Shown: positions 31,438 through 40,245 of the stretch, in pieces
How positions within the stretch are numbered: position 1 is the stretch's first letter
Layout: each line of letters opens with the position of its first letter
Assembly (NCBI RefSeq): GCF_044386045.1
Contig: NZ_JBISCD010000040.1
Span: 1,612,001-1,676,000 of the forward strand
DNA: 64,000 bases
Direction: 5' to 3'
DNA from: Thalassobellus sediminis
Lineage (GTDB): Bacteria; Bacteroidota; Bacteroidia; Flavobacteriales; Flavobacteriaceae
Position numbers and translations under genes: made by a program
The notes under the pieces: model-generated
Database searches by the model: none
What the model was told of the DNA's origin: nothing
Seen by the model: only the letters and a program-made list of their open reading frames with translations

Positions 31438-32295
31438 TTAAGCTCTCAAAGGCTGATTTAATATTAAATCAAGATATTGATTCACTTTGTCTTTTAAGTT
31501 TCTTCTTAGGGTAATAAAGTCTAAGAAACCATGTTCTAATAAAAACTCAGATGTTTGAAAGCCTTCAGGTAATTCTTTACCGGTTGTATCTCTAACAATT
31601 CTAGGGCCTGCAAAACCAATTAAAGCTCCAGGTTCGCTAATGTTAATATCTCCTAACATAGCAAATGATGCTGTTGTGCCTCCTGTAGTTGGGTCTGTGC
31701 ATAACGAAATATAAGGTATGCCAGCATCTGCTAATTGCGCTAATTTAACCGATGTTTTAGCTAATTGCATTAACGATAATGCGGCTTCCATCATGCGAGC
31801 ACCTCCAGATTTTGAGATAACCATTAATGGTATGTTGTTTTTTAAGGAATAATCGGCTGCTCTTGCTATTTTTTCTCCAACAACACTTCCCATAGAACCA
31901 CCAATAAAAGCAAAGTCCATACAGGCAATTACTAAATCTTTTCCTTTAGATTTTCCAACAGCACATCTAACCGCATCTTTTAATTTGGTTTTTTCTTGTG
32001 CCGCTTTTAAACGCTCTGGATATTTTTTTGTGTCCTCAAATTTTAAAGGATCTTTAGACTCTAATTTTGCGTCTAACTCTTTAAATTTATTATCGTCAAA
32101 AAGTATTTCGAAATATTCTTTACTGCCTATTCTAACATGGTAACCATCTTCTGGACTTACATAGAAGTTTTTTGCTAATTCTTCGGCATCAACAATTTTA
32201 CCAGTTGGAGATTTATACCACAATCCTTTTGGAGTGTCTTTTTTTTCTTCAGTAGTAGTTGTAATTCCTTTTGTTTTTCTTTTAAACCAAGACAT
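31438..32295 (-). CDS. accD: Acetyl-CoA carboxylase carboxyltransferase subunit beta
   Basis: 285 residues. Transfers the carboxyl group from carboxybiotin to acetyl-CoA to make malonyl-CoA, together with AccA. The crotonase-type core is clear (FAFIGGSMGSVVGEKIARA, SGGARMMEAALSLMQL, PTTGGTTASFAMLGD, GFAGPRIV). The N-terminal zinc ribbon of E. coli AccD is present only as a sequence remnant: GLWYKSPTGKIVDAEEL then YVSPEDGYHVRIGS aligns to the ribbon but all four zinc cysteines are replaced. It lies after the aldolase gene on the same strand. Confidence 0.95.
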   Translation of the reverse strand: MSWFKRKTKGITTTTEEKKDTPKGLWYKSPTGKIVDAEELAKNFYVSPEDGYHVRIGSKEYFEILFDDNKFKELDAKLESKDPLKFEDTKKYPERLKAAQEKTKLKDAVRCAVGKSKGKDLVIACMDFAFIGGSMGSVVGEKIARAADYSLKNNIPLMVISKSGGARMMEAALSLMQLAKTSVKLAQLADAGIPYISLCTDPTTGGTTASFAMLGDINISEPGALIGFAGPRIVRDTTGKELPEGFQTSEFLLEHGFLDFITLRRNLKDKVNQYLDLILNQPLRA

Positions 32296-32507
32296 ATTAA
32301 TTTACGTTTTATAGTTTACGATGTTATTTATAACAAGGGTTGCTTTATTATTCTATTGACTTTAATAGTCAAAAAAATAACAGAAAGCCTAACTACAAAA
32401 TTAAGTCTTTTTTTAATTTTGGAGGTAATGCCCTTGTGTTTTTATTAAATACAGTTGCTTCTTTAGTTGTAATAATCTTGTTTCTAGTGTTTTATTGTTA
32501 AAAAAAT

Positions 32508-32535
32508 AAAGGCTCTGAAATAAAACAGAGCCTTT
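32508..32535 (-). terminator. Terminator after the aldolase gene
   Basis: AAAGGCTCTG (32508-32517) pairs with CAGAGCCTTT (32526-32535); an A/T-rich tail lies on both sides. Positioned 29 bases past the aldolase stop. The remaining aldolase-accD gap contains only a 6-bp inverted repeat TTGACT/AGTCAA (32356-32372). Confidence 0.8.
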
Positions 32536-32563
32536 AAATTAGTGTATTATTGTAAACCTTTTT

Positions 32564-33631
32564 TTATAAAGTATTTACATTGTTTAAATCTTCAAACGCT
32601 TTTTTCAAACGCTCTACAAACGTAATTTCTCCAGCACGTAACCAAACTCTTGGGTCGTAGTATTTTTTGTTCGGTACATCGGCACCATCAGGATTTCCAA
32701 TTTGTCCTTTTAAATACTCAGCTTTTTCACCCATATAATCACGAATACCACTCATGAAAGCATATTGTAAATCGGTATCAATATTCATTTTAATAACACC
32801 ATAGCTAATACCTTCTCTAATTTCTTCTACTGTAGATCCAGATCCACCGTGGAATACAAAATCAATGTGGTTTTCTTCAACACCATATTTTTTTGTAATA
32901 TATTCTTGAGAGTTTTTTAAGATTTTCGGGGTTAATTTTACATTTCCTGGTTTGTAAACACCATGAACGTTTCCAAAAGCAGCTGCAATAGTAAACTGGT
33001 CACTTACTTTGCTTAATTCTTCATAGGCATAAGCTACTTCTTCTGGTTGTGTGTATAATTTAGAATCATCAACATCTGTATTATCTACACCATCTTCTTC
33101 GCCTCCTGTAATGCCTAATTCAATTTCTAAAGTCATACCCATTTTAGACATACGCTCTAAATAGGTTTTACAAATTTCAATATTTTCTTCAATTGGCTCT
33201 TCCGATAGGTCAATCATATGCGAACTGAAAAGTGATTTTCCTGTTTCAGCAAAATGTTTTTCACTAGCATCTAATAAACCATCTATCCAAGGTAATAATT
33301 TTTTAGCACAGTGGTCTGTGTGTAAAATTACAGGAACACCATAAGATTCAGATAATGTATGTACATGTTTTGCACCTGCAATGGCACCAGCAATAGCAGC
33401 TTTTTGCCCGTCGTTACTTAATCCTTTTCCAGCATTAAATTGCGCTCCACCGTTAGAAAATTGAATAATTACTGGAGCATTTAAGTCTCTAGCTGTTTCT
33501 AAAACACCGTTAATAGTGTCAGATCCTATAACATTAACAGCAGGTAAAGCATAGTTATTTGCTTTAGCATGATTAAAAATTGCTTGTACTTCTTTACCTG
33601 TAGCAACTCCTGGCTTTATATTGTGTCCCAT
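32564..33631 (-). CDS. fbaA: Class II fructose-bisphosphate aldolase
   Basis: Zn-dependent aldolase of glycolysis/gluconeogenesis (fructose-1,6-bisphosphate to DHAP and GAP). The 355-residue length and the motifs HTDHCAKKLLPW (catalytic Asp and zinc His), EIELGITGGEEDGVDN, FGNVHGVYKPGNV (zinc His) and FVFHGGSGSTVEEI (zinc His plus phosphate loop) identify the class IIA type. Followed by its own terminator, then accD. Confidence 0.96.
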   Translation of the reverse strand: MGHNIKPGVATGKEVQAIFNHAKANNYALPAVNVIGSDTINGVLETARDLNAPVIIQFSNGGAQFNAGKGLSNDGQKAAIAGAIAGAKHVHTLSESYGVPVILHTDHCAKKLLPWIDGLLDASEKHFAETGKSLFSSHMIDLSEEPIEENIEICKTYLERMSKMGMTLEIELGITGGEEDGVDNTDVDDSKLYTQPEEVAYAYEELSKVSDQFTIAAAFGNVHGVYKPGNVKLTPKILKNSQEYITKKYGVEENHIDFVFHGGSGSTVEEIREGISYGVIKMNIDTDLQYAFMSGIRDYMGEKAEYLKGQIGNPDGADVPNKKYYDPRVWLRAGEITFVERLKKAFEDLNNVNTL

Positions 33632-33764
33632 ATTTGAAAAAAAATTAATTAGTATTTAGTAGGTATCAAAAGTAATGTTTTTTTAAATAAGTATTTACTG
33701 TTTTGCAATGCGAAAACCCTAAAAATACACGAAATCGTTTTAGTAAATTAATAAAAAAAGAAGG

Positions 33765-36314
33765 TTAAAATGGATAATTAATACCTATGTTATAAACAGC
33801 GTTGTTAAAATTGTAATCATTAAACCATCTGTTTTGTTCCCTATAAGAAGGGTCGTAAGTTTTAAAACCTACATCAAACCTGAAAACAAAAAAGCTAAAA
33901 TCATAACGTAAACCCAATCCAGAACCTATTGCAATGTCTTTTAAAGATTTAAAATTTGAAAATGTGGCGTTGGCGTCGTCTACATCATCTAAAACATTCC
34001 AGATGTTTCCTGCATCAATAAAAATGGCGCCGTTTAAGTTGCCAAATAAATTAAAACGCTCTTCTATACTAAATGCTAACTTTAAATTAGCTTCATTAAA
34101 TTCGTTTGTAGTTTCAGAACTTCCTGGACCTAAGTTGTATGCAGACCAAGCTCTGTTGTCATTTGGTCCTCCTGCAAAGAAACTTTTTGAAAACGGTATA
34201 CTTGATGAATTTCCATATGGAATAGCAACGCCTAAAAAACTTCGTATTGCTAATATGTTTTTGTTGCCTAGATCCCAATGTTTAATGTAATCTAATTCTG
34301 TTTTAATGTATTGTGAAAATGCAACGTTTAGAAGTTCGTAACGATTATCATTATTCTTTTTTGCACCTAAAAGTTTAGATGCGTTTGCTAATAAATTACC
34401 TGCAGATTCTATTTTAAAACGAAAGATTGAGAAGTTTTGATCAAATATATTGGTTCGTTCATCTTTTGTGAAACTAAAACTAGAAGATAGAATTAAGTTG
34501 TTTTCAGTAAGTCTGTTTTTACGTTCGTTAATACTATTTACTGTTTTGAGTTGTGTACTCGATATTTCGGTTGGTGTTACATCATTCAAGACATAATCTA
34601 TGAAAGCATTAGCTTCATTTACAGGGTTATCTTCATTAGGAATATTTAGACTACTGCCAGGATCTATGTAATTAACATCTTGAGCTATTTGGTTTAATGA
34701 ATTAAATGAGTTTTGATAAACACCAAAATAGTTTTCAATATTTAAGTTTCTAACATATTGTACATTAAATAAATCTAACTTATTTGTTTTTTTTGTATTT
34801 GGATGCCAATTGTAATTAAAAGCGCCGCTTAAAGTTTGTTTGTCTAATCCTATATTAGTTTGGCTTGTGGTAGCTAAACTTATTCTGGTAGAAGGTAGCA
34901 TGTATTTTGGGATAATATTTTCAGTATAAAAAGGTGAAAATAATCGAGGGATTGTAAGCTTTAAATTGGCTCCAATTTCATTGATGTCAAAAAACGGATC
35001 GTTCAGGTTATTTCTATTTTGATCATCAGACGCTCCAATAGAACCTATCGCAGAAACTTCTAATGTTTCTGCACCTCTAAAAATATTTCTAATTAACAAA
35101 CTAGGATTTAATGAAAGCCCAATGGTTTGAATGTTGTTTTTGGATACATCTGCATTAAAAACGAGACTGAATTTCTTTAAAGGAGTTAAGCGTATGGTGT
35201 CTGTAAGTGTGTAGTCTGGGTTTTCAACATATTCTATACTTGGGTATTTAAAAGTTCGTAAACCGTTTAAATGTCTATAAGTTCTTGTTCTATCTAGATC
35301 TTTAAATATGGTTCCAGGGTTTATAAACATAGCATCGGTAATTGCTTTTGGACGATACTTAATTTTGTCGTAAGCATAAAGTTTGTAACCATTGTATCTT
35401 ATAGAATCTTGAAAAGGTTTACCTCTGTTTTCATATTTATAATCGGTAATAATATTTACATCATCAATATGATAAACTTTAAAAGGCTCTCTTCTTATAG
35501 AATCTGGTGTTCTTATGGCTCTGTTTAATATTTGAACATCAATATTTACTTTTTTGTTGGTGCCAATAGTGTCTATTTCAAAAGTTACGTAGTCTTGATT
35601 AAAATGAAAAATACCAGAGTTTCGTAATGCATTTGAAATTCTATCACGCTCATTTACTAAATTCTCAGTTTTGTATTGCTCTTTTTGTTTTATAAAAGAA
35701 TTTTTTTTGATGGATTTGTATAACGAATCTATTATTGGCGAGACAACTTTACTTGAAATAGTATCTAAAATATATGCTTTACCTGTTTTAGTTTGGTATT
35801 CTACTTCTGCTCGTTTATTTTCTTTATCATTAATGTTATAAGTTGTTTCAACATCAAACCAACCATTATTTATATGATAATCTTGTATGCGTTTTACAGA
35901 TTTTTTAGTTCTTATGTCATCAATAATTACTGGAGCTTCACCTGTGGTTTTTAACCAATCATTAAATCCTAATGAAGATAGTTTAAGTTTGTTAACTTGT
36001 TTTTTTGAATATTTATTTACTAAGCGCTCTCTTCGTTTTGGGTTTTTATCTAGCCAAGCCTCAAAAATAGAATCTTTATTAGGTCGTGCCATATTGTATA
36101 TATGTAAACGCAACGGAATACCTAGAATTTTTCTATTTGGTTTTTGATAAAGTAAATTGTTAATTACCTCGGTATTTACTTTTTTGTCGTTTATTGAGAC
36201 GCTGTTTTTAGTAAGTAATTGCTCATCTTCAGCAACTCTTTTAACAGCATCACATGAAGTGAAACATATAGTGATTAAAAGGAGTATTGATATTTTAAAA
36301 GGTATTAGTTTCAA
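33765..36314 (-). CDS. tamL: TamL-type outer-membrane assembly lipoprotein (BamA/TamA superfamily)
   Basis: 849 residues, ATG at 36314. A lipoprotein signal (FKISILLLITICFTSC, Cys21) distinguishes it from classic BamA/TamA. POTRA-like segments fill about 25-430 (IQDYHINNGWFDVETTYNI; IRLTPLKKFSLVFNADV), followed by a C-terminal 16-strand-type Omp85 barrel with the lid motif GGPNDNRAW and a last strand ending YNIGINYPF. From memory this is the lipidated TamA homologue TamL of Bacteroidota, which works with TamB in outer-membrane biogenesis. Divergent from the RNA methyltransferase gene, a neighbour pairing I have seen before. Confidence 0.85.
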   Translation of the reverse strand: MKLIPFKISILLLITICFTSCDAVKRVAEDEQLLTKNSVSINDKKVNTEVINNLLYQKPNRKILGIPLRLHIYNMARPNKDSIFEAWLDKNPKRRERLVNKYSKKQVNKLKLSSLGFNDWLKTTGEAPVIIDDIRTKKSVKRIQDYHINNGWFDVETTYNINDKENKRAEVEYQTKTGKAYILDTISSKVVSPIIDSLYKSIKKNSFIKQKEQYKTENLVNERDRISNALRNSGIFHFNQDYVTFEIDTIGTNKKVNIDVQILNRAIRTPDSIRREPFKVYHIDDVNIITDYKYENRGKPFQDSIRYNGYKLYAYDKIKYRPKAITDAMFINPGTIFKDLDRTRTYRHLNGLRTFKYPSIEYVENPDYTLTDTIRLTPLKKFSLVFNADVSKNNIQTIGLSLNPSLLIRNIFRGAETLEVSAIGSIGASDDQNRNNLNDPFFDINEIGANLKLTIPRLFSPFYTENIIPKYMLPSTRISLATTSQTNIGLDKQTLSGAFNYNWHPNTKKTNKLDLFNVQYVRNLNIENYFGVYQNSFNSLNQIAQDVNYIDPGSSLNIPNEDNPVNEANAFIDYVLNDVTPTEISSTQLKTVNSINERKNRLTENNLILSSSFSFTKDERTNIFDQNFSIFRFKIESAGNLLANASKLLGAKKNNDNRYELLNVAFSQYIKTELDYIKHWDLGNKNILAIRSFLGVAIPYGNSSSIPFSKSFFAGGPNDNRAWSAYNLGPGSSETTNEFNEANLKLAFSIEERFNLFGNLNGAIFIDAGNIWNVLDDVDDANATFSNFKSLKDIAIGSGLGLRYDFSFFVFRFDVGFKTYDPSYREQNRWFNDYNFNNAVYNIGINYPF

Positions 36315-36407
36315 ATGAAAATGATAGTTATTTCAGGTTTTAAACTTTAAAAGCGTACAGTATTTGTAAGTTTGTAATTAAAATGTTTTTAATAAATTCA
36401 AAAATAC

Positions 36408-36438
36408 ATTATTTAAACAAAAAGAATGTTTAAATAAT
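36408..36438. promoter_or_regulatory. 12-bp perfect inverted repeat in the tamL / methyltransferase divergent region
   Basis: ATTATTTAAACA (36408-36419) and TGTTTAAATAAT (36427-36438) are exact reverse complements around a 7-base spacer. It ends 14 bases before the methyltransferase ATG, so it could be an operator or a leader hairpin. Confidence 0.4.
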
Positions 36439-36452
36439 TTTATAAAAATAAT

Positions 36453-37169
36453 ATGCTTTCAAAAAGTCAAATAAAATTAATAACGAGTTTAAAGCAAAAA
36501 AAATATAGACAACAACATGGTTTTTTTGTTGTTGAAGGTATAAAAACAATAAAAGAGCTTTTGCAGTCTCAGTTAGTGCTTCATGTGTTATATACGACAG
36601 AAACCTTCAACATTGATGCCAAAGATGAAATTTTAATTACTGAAACCGATTTAAAGCGTATTAGTTTTTTAACAACGCCTAATAAAGCTTTAGCTGTTTT
36701 TAAAATACCTCAGTCTAAAGCCATAAATAATAATCAGCTTATTGTAGCGCTTGATTCGGTTCGAGATCCTGGAAATTTAGGAACTATTATAAGACTTTGC
36801 GATTGGTTTGGTGTTACAGATTTGGTGTGTAGTAAAGAAACAGTAGATTGTTTTAATCCGAAAGTAATACAAGCTACTATGGGGTCAATTACTAGAGTGA
36901 ATATAAGTTATGTAGATTTGGTAGCGTTTTTAAAAGAAAATAAATCTCCAGTTTTTGGAGCTTTTATGGATGGTGAAACTGTTTATAAAAAGGAATTGCC
37001 AGAACAAGGTATTTTGGTTATGGGGAATGAAGCTAATGGAGTTTCAAAAGCAGTAGAAACTATTATAAGTGAAAAAATATCTATACCAAGATTTGGAGAC
37101 ACTCAAGCTACTGAAAGTTTAAATGTAGCTACAGCAACTGCTATTTTATTGAGTGAATTTAGAAGGTGA
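36453..37169 (+). CDS. TrmH/SpoU-family RNA 2'-O-methyltransferase
   Basis: 238 residues, ATG at 36453. The N-terminal substrate-binding part (YRQQHGFFVVEGIKTIKELL) precedes the SPOUT trefoil-knot domain: LDSVRDPGNLGTIIRLCDWFG (motif 1), VMGNEANGVSK (motif 2) and TESLNVATATAILLSEF (motif 3). It methylates a ribose 2'-OH in rRNA or tRNA; the target position cannot be told from the sequence. Divergent from tamL. Confidence 0.92.
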   Translation: MLSKSQIKLITSLKQKKYRQQHGFFVVEGIKTIKELLQSQLVLHVLYTTETFNIDAKDEILITETDLKRISFLTTPNKALAVFKIPQSKAINNNQLIVALDSVRDPGNLGTIIRLCDWFGVTDLVCSKETVDCFNPKVIQATMGSITRVNISYVDLVAFLKENKSPVFGAFMDGETVYKKELPEQGILVMGNEANGVSKAVETIISEKISIPRFGDTQATESLNVATATAILLSEFRR

Positions 37170-37225
37170 TTTAGTTGGCAGTATTCGGTCTCAGTTAGCA
37201 GTTGATTACGTTTTATACCAATTCT

Positions 37226-37954
37226 CTATTGAAACGTAAAATTAATAAAAACACCACGTGTTTTCATGCTAGTAATGTTACTTGTCCAAGGGCTATTGAG
37301 ATCATCATCTCTAACCAGTTCATCGTTAATTGCAAATAAACCCCTTATTGAAGGCGTGAATTTAAAATTATATAAGTAGAAGTCTATCCCGAAACCTAAC
37401 TCATAAAAAAGCATGTTCTTTTTAGTTCTAAATTGCCCGTTACTATTGTCGTTTGGGTTTGTTTCGTTGCTAGATAAGTTTAAAGCTGTAGAAAAACCAC
37501 CCACAATAAATGGTTTAAAATTATTAACACGTTTTGTAGAAATTTTGACTAATAATGGTACGTGAATGTATGTAGACTTAACTTCTCTTGTTAAATCAGA
37601 TGTTTTAAAATCAATGCCTTGAAAATAATTTTGACTATAATAAAGCTCTCTGGTTGTAATAAGTAAACCGGGTTCTAAGCGTAAGTCTATAAAGCTGTTT
37701 ACCCTTAGATTACCAATTAAACCTACACTAAAACCAGGACTTCTTTTTACATAAATATCTCTTAAATTTTCATTATAGTCAAAGTTAAAATCATAGTTAT
37801 TAATACCTAAAAAATAACCCCAACGTAGTAAATTATTATCTGTACCACCTTTACCTTGATTGGCGTCATAAGTTACTTTTTCTTTTTTAAAAAACTGTGC
37901 ATTCGATGTTTGAATGATAAATAAAAAGGCTAGAAATATAAAAACGTGCTTCAT
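37226..37954 (-). CDS. porT: PorT family type IX secretion protein
   Basis: 242 residues from the ATG at 37954; a longer frame overlapping the end of ubiE is rejected because the signal peptide (HVFIFLAFLFIIQTSNAQ) begins only here. The rest is an eight-strand-type outer-membrane barrel (GYFLGINNYDFNFDY, FIDLRLEPGLLITTRELYYS) ending in an aromatic residue (VFINFTFQ). PorT is needed for T9SS secretion and gliding in Bacteroidota. It starts 4 bp after the ubiE stop; this ubiE-porT pairing is common in flavobacteria. Confidence 0.88.
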   Translation of the reverse strand: MKHVFIFLAFLFIIQTSNAQFFKKEKVTYDANQGKGGTDNNLLRWGYFLGINNYDFNFDYNENLRDIYVKRSPGFSVGLIGNLRVNSFIDLRLEPGLLITTRELYYSQNYFQGIDFKTSDLTREVKSTYIHVPLLVKISTKRVNNFKPFIVGGFSTALNLSSNETNPNDNSNGQFRTKKNMLFYELGFGIDFYLYNFKFTPSIRGLFAINDELVRDDDLNSPWTSNITSMKTRGVFINFTFQ

Positions 37955-37958
37955 GTAA

Positions 37959-38684
37959 CTACTTAGATGATTTATAAATTGTTGCCACACCAAATGTTTG
38001 TGGAAAATCTTCAACATTAATAAACCCAATTTTACGCAAAATATTGTTTAAATCTTCACCATAAGGAAAAACAGATGCAGATTCGCATAAATATTTATAG
38101 GCACTTCTGTCTTTAGAAAAGAGTTTTCCTATTAGTGGTAAAATGTTTTTTGTGTAAAACATATAGCCTTGTTTGTAAGGCGATTTTGTTGGGATTGAAG
38201 TTTCTAAAATTACAAAGGTGCCGTTAGGTTTTAGTACTCTAAAAATTTCCTTTAATCCGTTTTCTAAAGTTTCAAAATTTCTAACTCCAAAAGCAACAGT
38301 AATAGCATCAAAGCTATTATCTTCAAAAGGCATATTTTCACTATCACCTAAAACCATGTCTATTTTAGATTCTAAACCTTTCTTTTTAATTTTTTGTTTG
38401 CCAATTTCAAGCATGCCACTGCTAATATCAAAACCAACAATTTTGGAGGCATTAGTTTCTGCAAGATTAATAGCTAAATCACCAGTTCCTGTAGCAATAT
38501 CTAAAATAGTATCAGGATTGTTTTCTTTAACAAGTTTTACCACTTTTTTTCGCCATTTGATATCTATTCCAAATGAGATAACACGATTTAATCCATCGTA
38601 ATCACCAGAAATAGTATCAAACATTTGAGTAACTTGTTCTTTTTTACCTAAATCGCTGTTTTTGTAGGGCTTAATTTTCGACAA
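37959..38684 (-). CDS. ubiE: Demethylmenaquinone methyltransferase
   Basis: 241 residues. SAM-dependent class I methyltransferase for the last step of menaquinone synthesis. The UbiE signature is clear: QVTQMFDTISGDYDGLNR, the SAM-binding ILDIATGTGDLAIN, the GDSENMPFEDNSFDA acidic loop and VAFGVRNFETLENGLKEIFR. Followed after 4 bp by porT on the same strand. Also called menG when only menaquinone is made. Confidence 0.95.
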   Translation of the reverse strand: MSKIKPYKNSDLGKKEQVTQMFDTISGDYDGLNRVISFGIDIKWRKKVVKLVKENNPDTILDIATGTGDLAINLAETNASKIVGFDISSGMLEIGKQKIKKKGLESKIDMVLGDSENMPFEDNSFDAITVAFGVRNFETLENGLKEIFRVLKPNGTFVILETSIPTKSPYKQGYMFYTKNILPLIGKLFSKDRSAYKYLCESASVFPYGEDLNNILRKIGFINVEDFPQTFGVATIYKSSK

Positions 38685-38816
38685 TGCTATATTTTTTTCG
38701 CAAACCTACATAATTTATTTTTGACTTTAAAATATCATTGAAGCTTAAAACTACTTTGTATAGCTTAGTTGGCGTTTAAATTATAATTAATTTTTATATT
38801 AATAAATTCATATTGC

Positions 38817-38844
38817 TTGCCAATTATAAATTATAGTATCTTTG
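38817..38844 (+). promoter_or_regulatory. Promoter of trkA-trkH
   Basis: -33 TTG (38817-38819), 17-base spacer, -7 box TATCTTTG (38837-38844), 26 bases upstream of the trkA ATG. An exact match to the Bacteroidota consensus. Confidence 0.7.
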
Positions 38845-38870
38845 ATACTTCTTTTTATGATATTAAAAAA

Positions 38871-40220
38871 ATGAAAATAATCATTGCTGGTGCAGGTGAA
38901 GTAGGGTTTCATTTAGCAAAACTACTGTCTTTTGAATCTCAAGAGATTACCTTAATAGATCCAAATAAAAAAAGTTTAGCATACGCCGATACACATTTAG
39001 ATATTAGAGTTGTTAAAGGAGATGCTACTTCCATAAGTATTTTAAAAGATGCCCGTGTAGAAAGTTGCGAATTATTTATTGCTGTTACATCAAGTGAGAC
39101 AACTAATATTACTGTTTGTGTTTTAGCAAAACAATTAGGAGCTAAGAAAACTATTGCTCGTATAGCTAATACCGAATTTATTCACTACAAAGATGAAGTT
39201 GGGTTTACAAGGTTTGGTATTGATGAATTAATTTCTCCAGAGGCTTTAGCAGCTTCTGAAATTGAATTATCTTTAAAACAATCTTCTTTTAACGAAAATT
39301 ACGAGTTTGAAGATGGCGCATTAACTATGGCGGGTTTAACGCTTTCTAAAACAGCTTCGTTTATTGGAAAAACAGTTAAGGAAGCAGCTCAGATTTTTCC
39401 AGAAATACATTTTGTGCCTATTGCAATTCAACGTTTTGGTACGCAATTTACTATTATTCCTAGAGGTGATACTAAGTTTAAACGCGGAGACAATGTGGTG
39501 TTTATAACTTCTGAAGGTGGCGATGAAGAACTTTGTAGACTTACAGGTAAGGTTAATAGAGAAATTAAAAACGTTATGATTCTAGGCGGAAGCAAAATAG
39601 GCTATAAAACCGCTAGAGATTTAAGTGAAAAAGGATTTAATGTTAAGTTATTAGAGGGCGATAGAGATAAAGCTTTCGATTTAGCAGAGGAACTAACAAA
39701 GGTCTTGGTAATTAATAGTGATGGACGTAATGTAGATTTGCTTGACGAAGAAAATATAAACGAAATGGATGCATTTATTGCAGTAGGAGGAAACTCTGAA
39801 ACAAATATTATGTCTTGTTTAGTTGCTAAATCTAAAGGCGTTAAAAAAACCATAGCTTTAGTTGAGAATATCGATTATTTTGATTTGTCACATTCCATAG
39901 GTATTGATACACTAATCAATAAAAAACTACTAGCAGCAAATAATATTTTTAGGTATATCCGTAAAGGAGAAGTTGTAGCCATGACAAAGCTCAACAACTT
40001 AAATGCAGAGTTGTTAGAATTTGAAGTTAAAGGCACATCGGCCATTTGTAATAAAACAATTAAAAATGCTAATTTTCCTAGAACCGCAATTATAGGAGGT
40101 GTTGTTAGAAACGGAGAAGGCATGATAGCGCTAGGTGATTTTAAGATTGAAGAAGGCGATCGTGTTGTTGTATGTTGTTTGTTACAATCAATAAAACGCG
40201 TTGAAAAATTATTTCTTTAA
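38871..40220 (+). CDS. trkA: Trk potassium uptake regulator TrkA
   Basis: 449 residues from the ATG at 38871. An upstream TTG at 38817 keeps the frame open but coincides with the -33 promoter element, so the later start is chosen. Two tandem RCK units are visible: Rossmann GAGEVGFHLAKLL (residue 6) and GGSKIGYKTARDLSEKG (about 239), each followed by a TrkA-C domain (for example FTIIPRGDTKFKRGDNVVF). Cytoplasmic NAD(H)/nucleotide-sensing gate of the TrkH channel encoded 25 bp downstream. Confidence 0.95.
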   Translation: MKIIIAGAGEVGFHLAKLLSFESQEITLIDPNKKSLAYADTHLDIRVVKGDATSISILKDARVESCELFIAVTSSETTNITVCVLAKQLGAKKTIARIANTEFIHYKDEVGFTRFGIDELISPEALAASEIELSLKQSSFNENYEFEDGALTMAGLTLSKTASFIGKTVKEAAQIFPEIHFVPIAIQRFGTQFTIIPRGDTKFKRGDNVVFITSEGGDEELCRLTGKVNREIKNVMILGGSKIGYKTARDLSEKGFNVKLLEGDRDKAFDLAEELTKVLVINSDGRNVDLLDEENINEMDAFIAVGGNSETNIMSCLVAKSKGVKKTIALVENIDYFDLSHSIGIDTLINKKLLAANNIFRYIRKGEVVAMTKLNNLNAELLEFEVKGTSAICNKTIKNANFPRTAIIGGVVRNGEGMIALGDFKIEEGDRVVVCCLLQSIKRVEKLFL

Positions 40221-40245
40221 AAATCAAATTAAAAAGTAATACATA

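Noticed and set aside
32356..32372. TTGACT-5-AGTCAA inverted repeat upstream of accD as a terminator
   Set aside because: On the minus strand no T-run follows, and the aldolase already has a better terminator at 32508; left as an unexplained short repeat.
38817..38870. Longer TrkA with an 18-residue N-terminal extension
   Set aside because: The extension begins at a TTG that is the -33 promoter element and would precede the transcription start.
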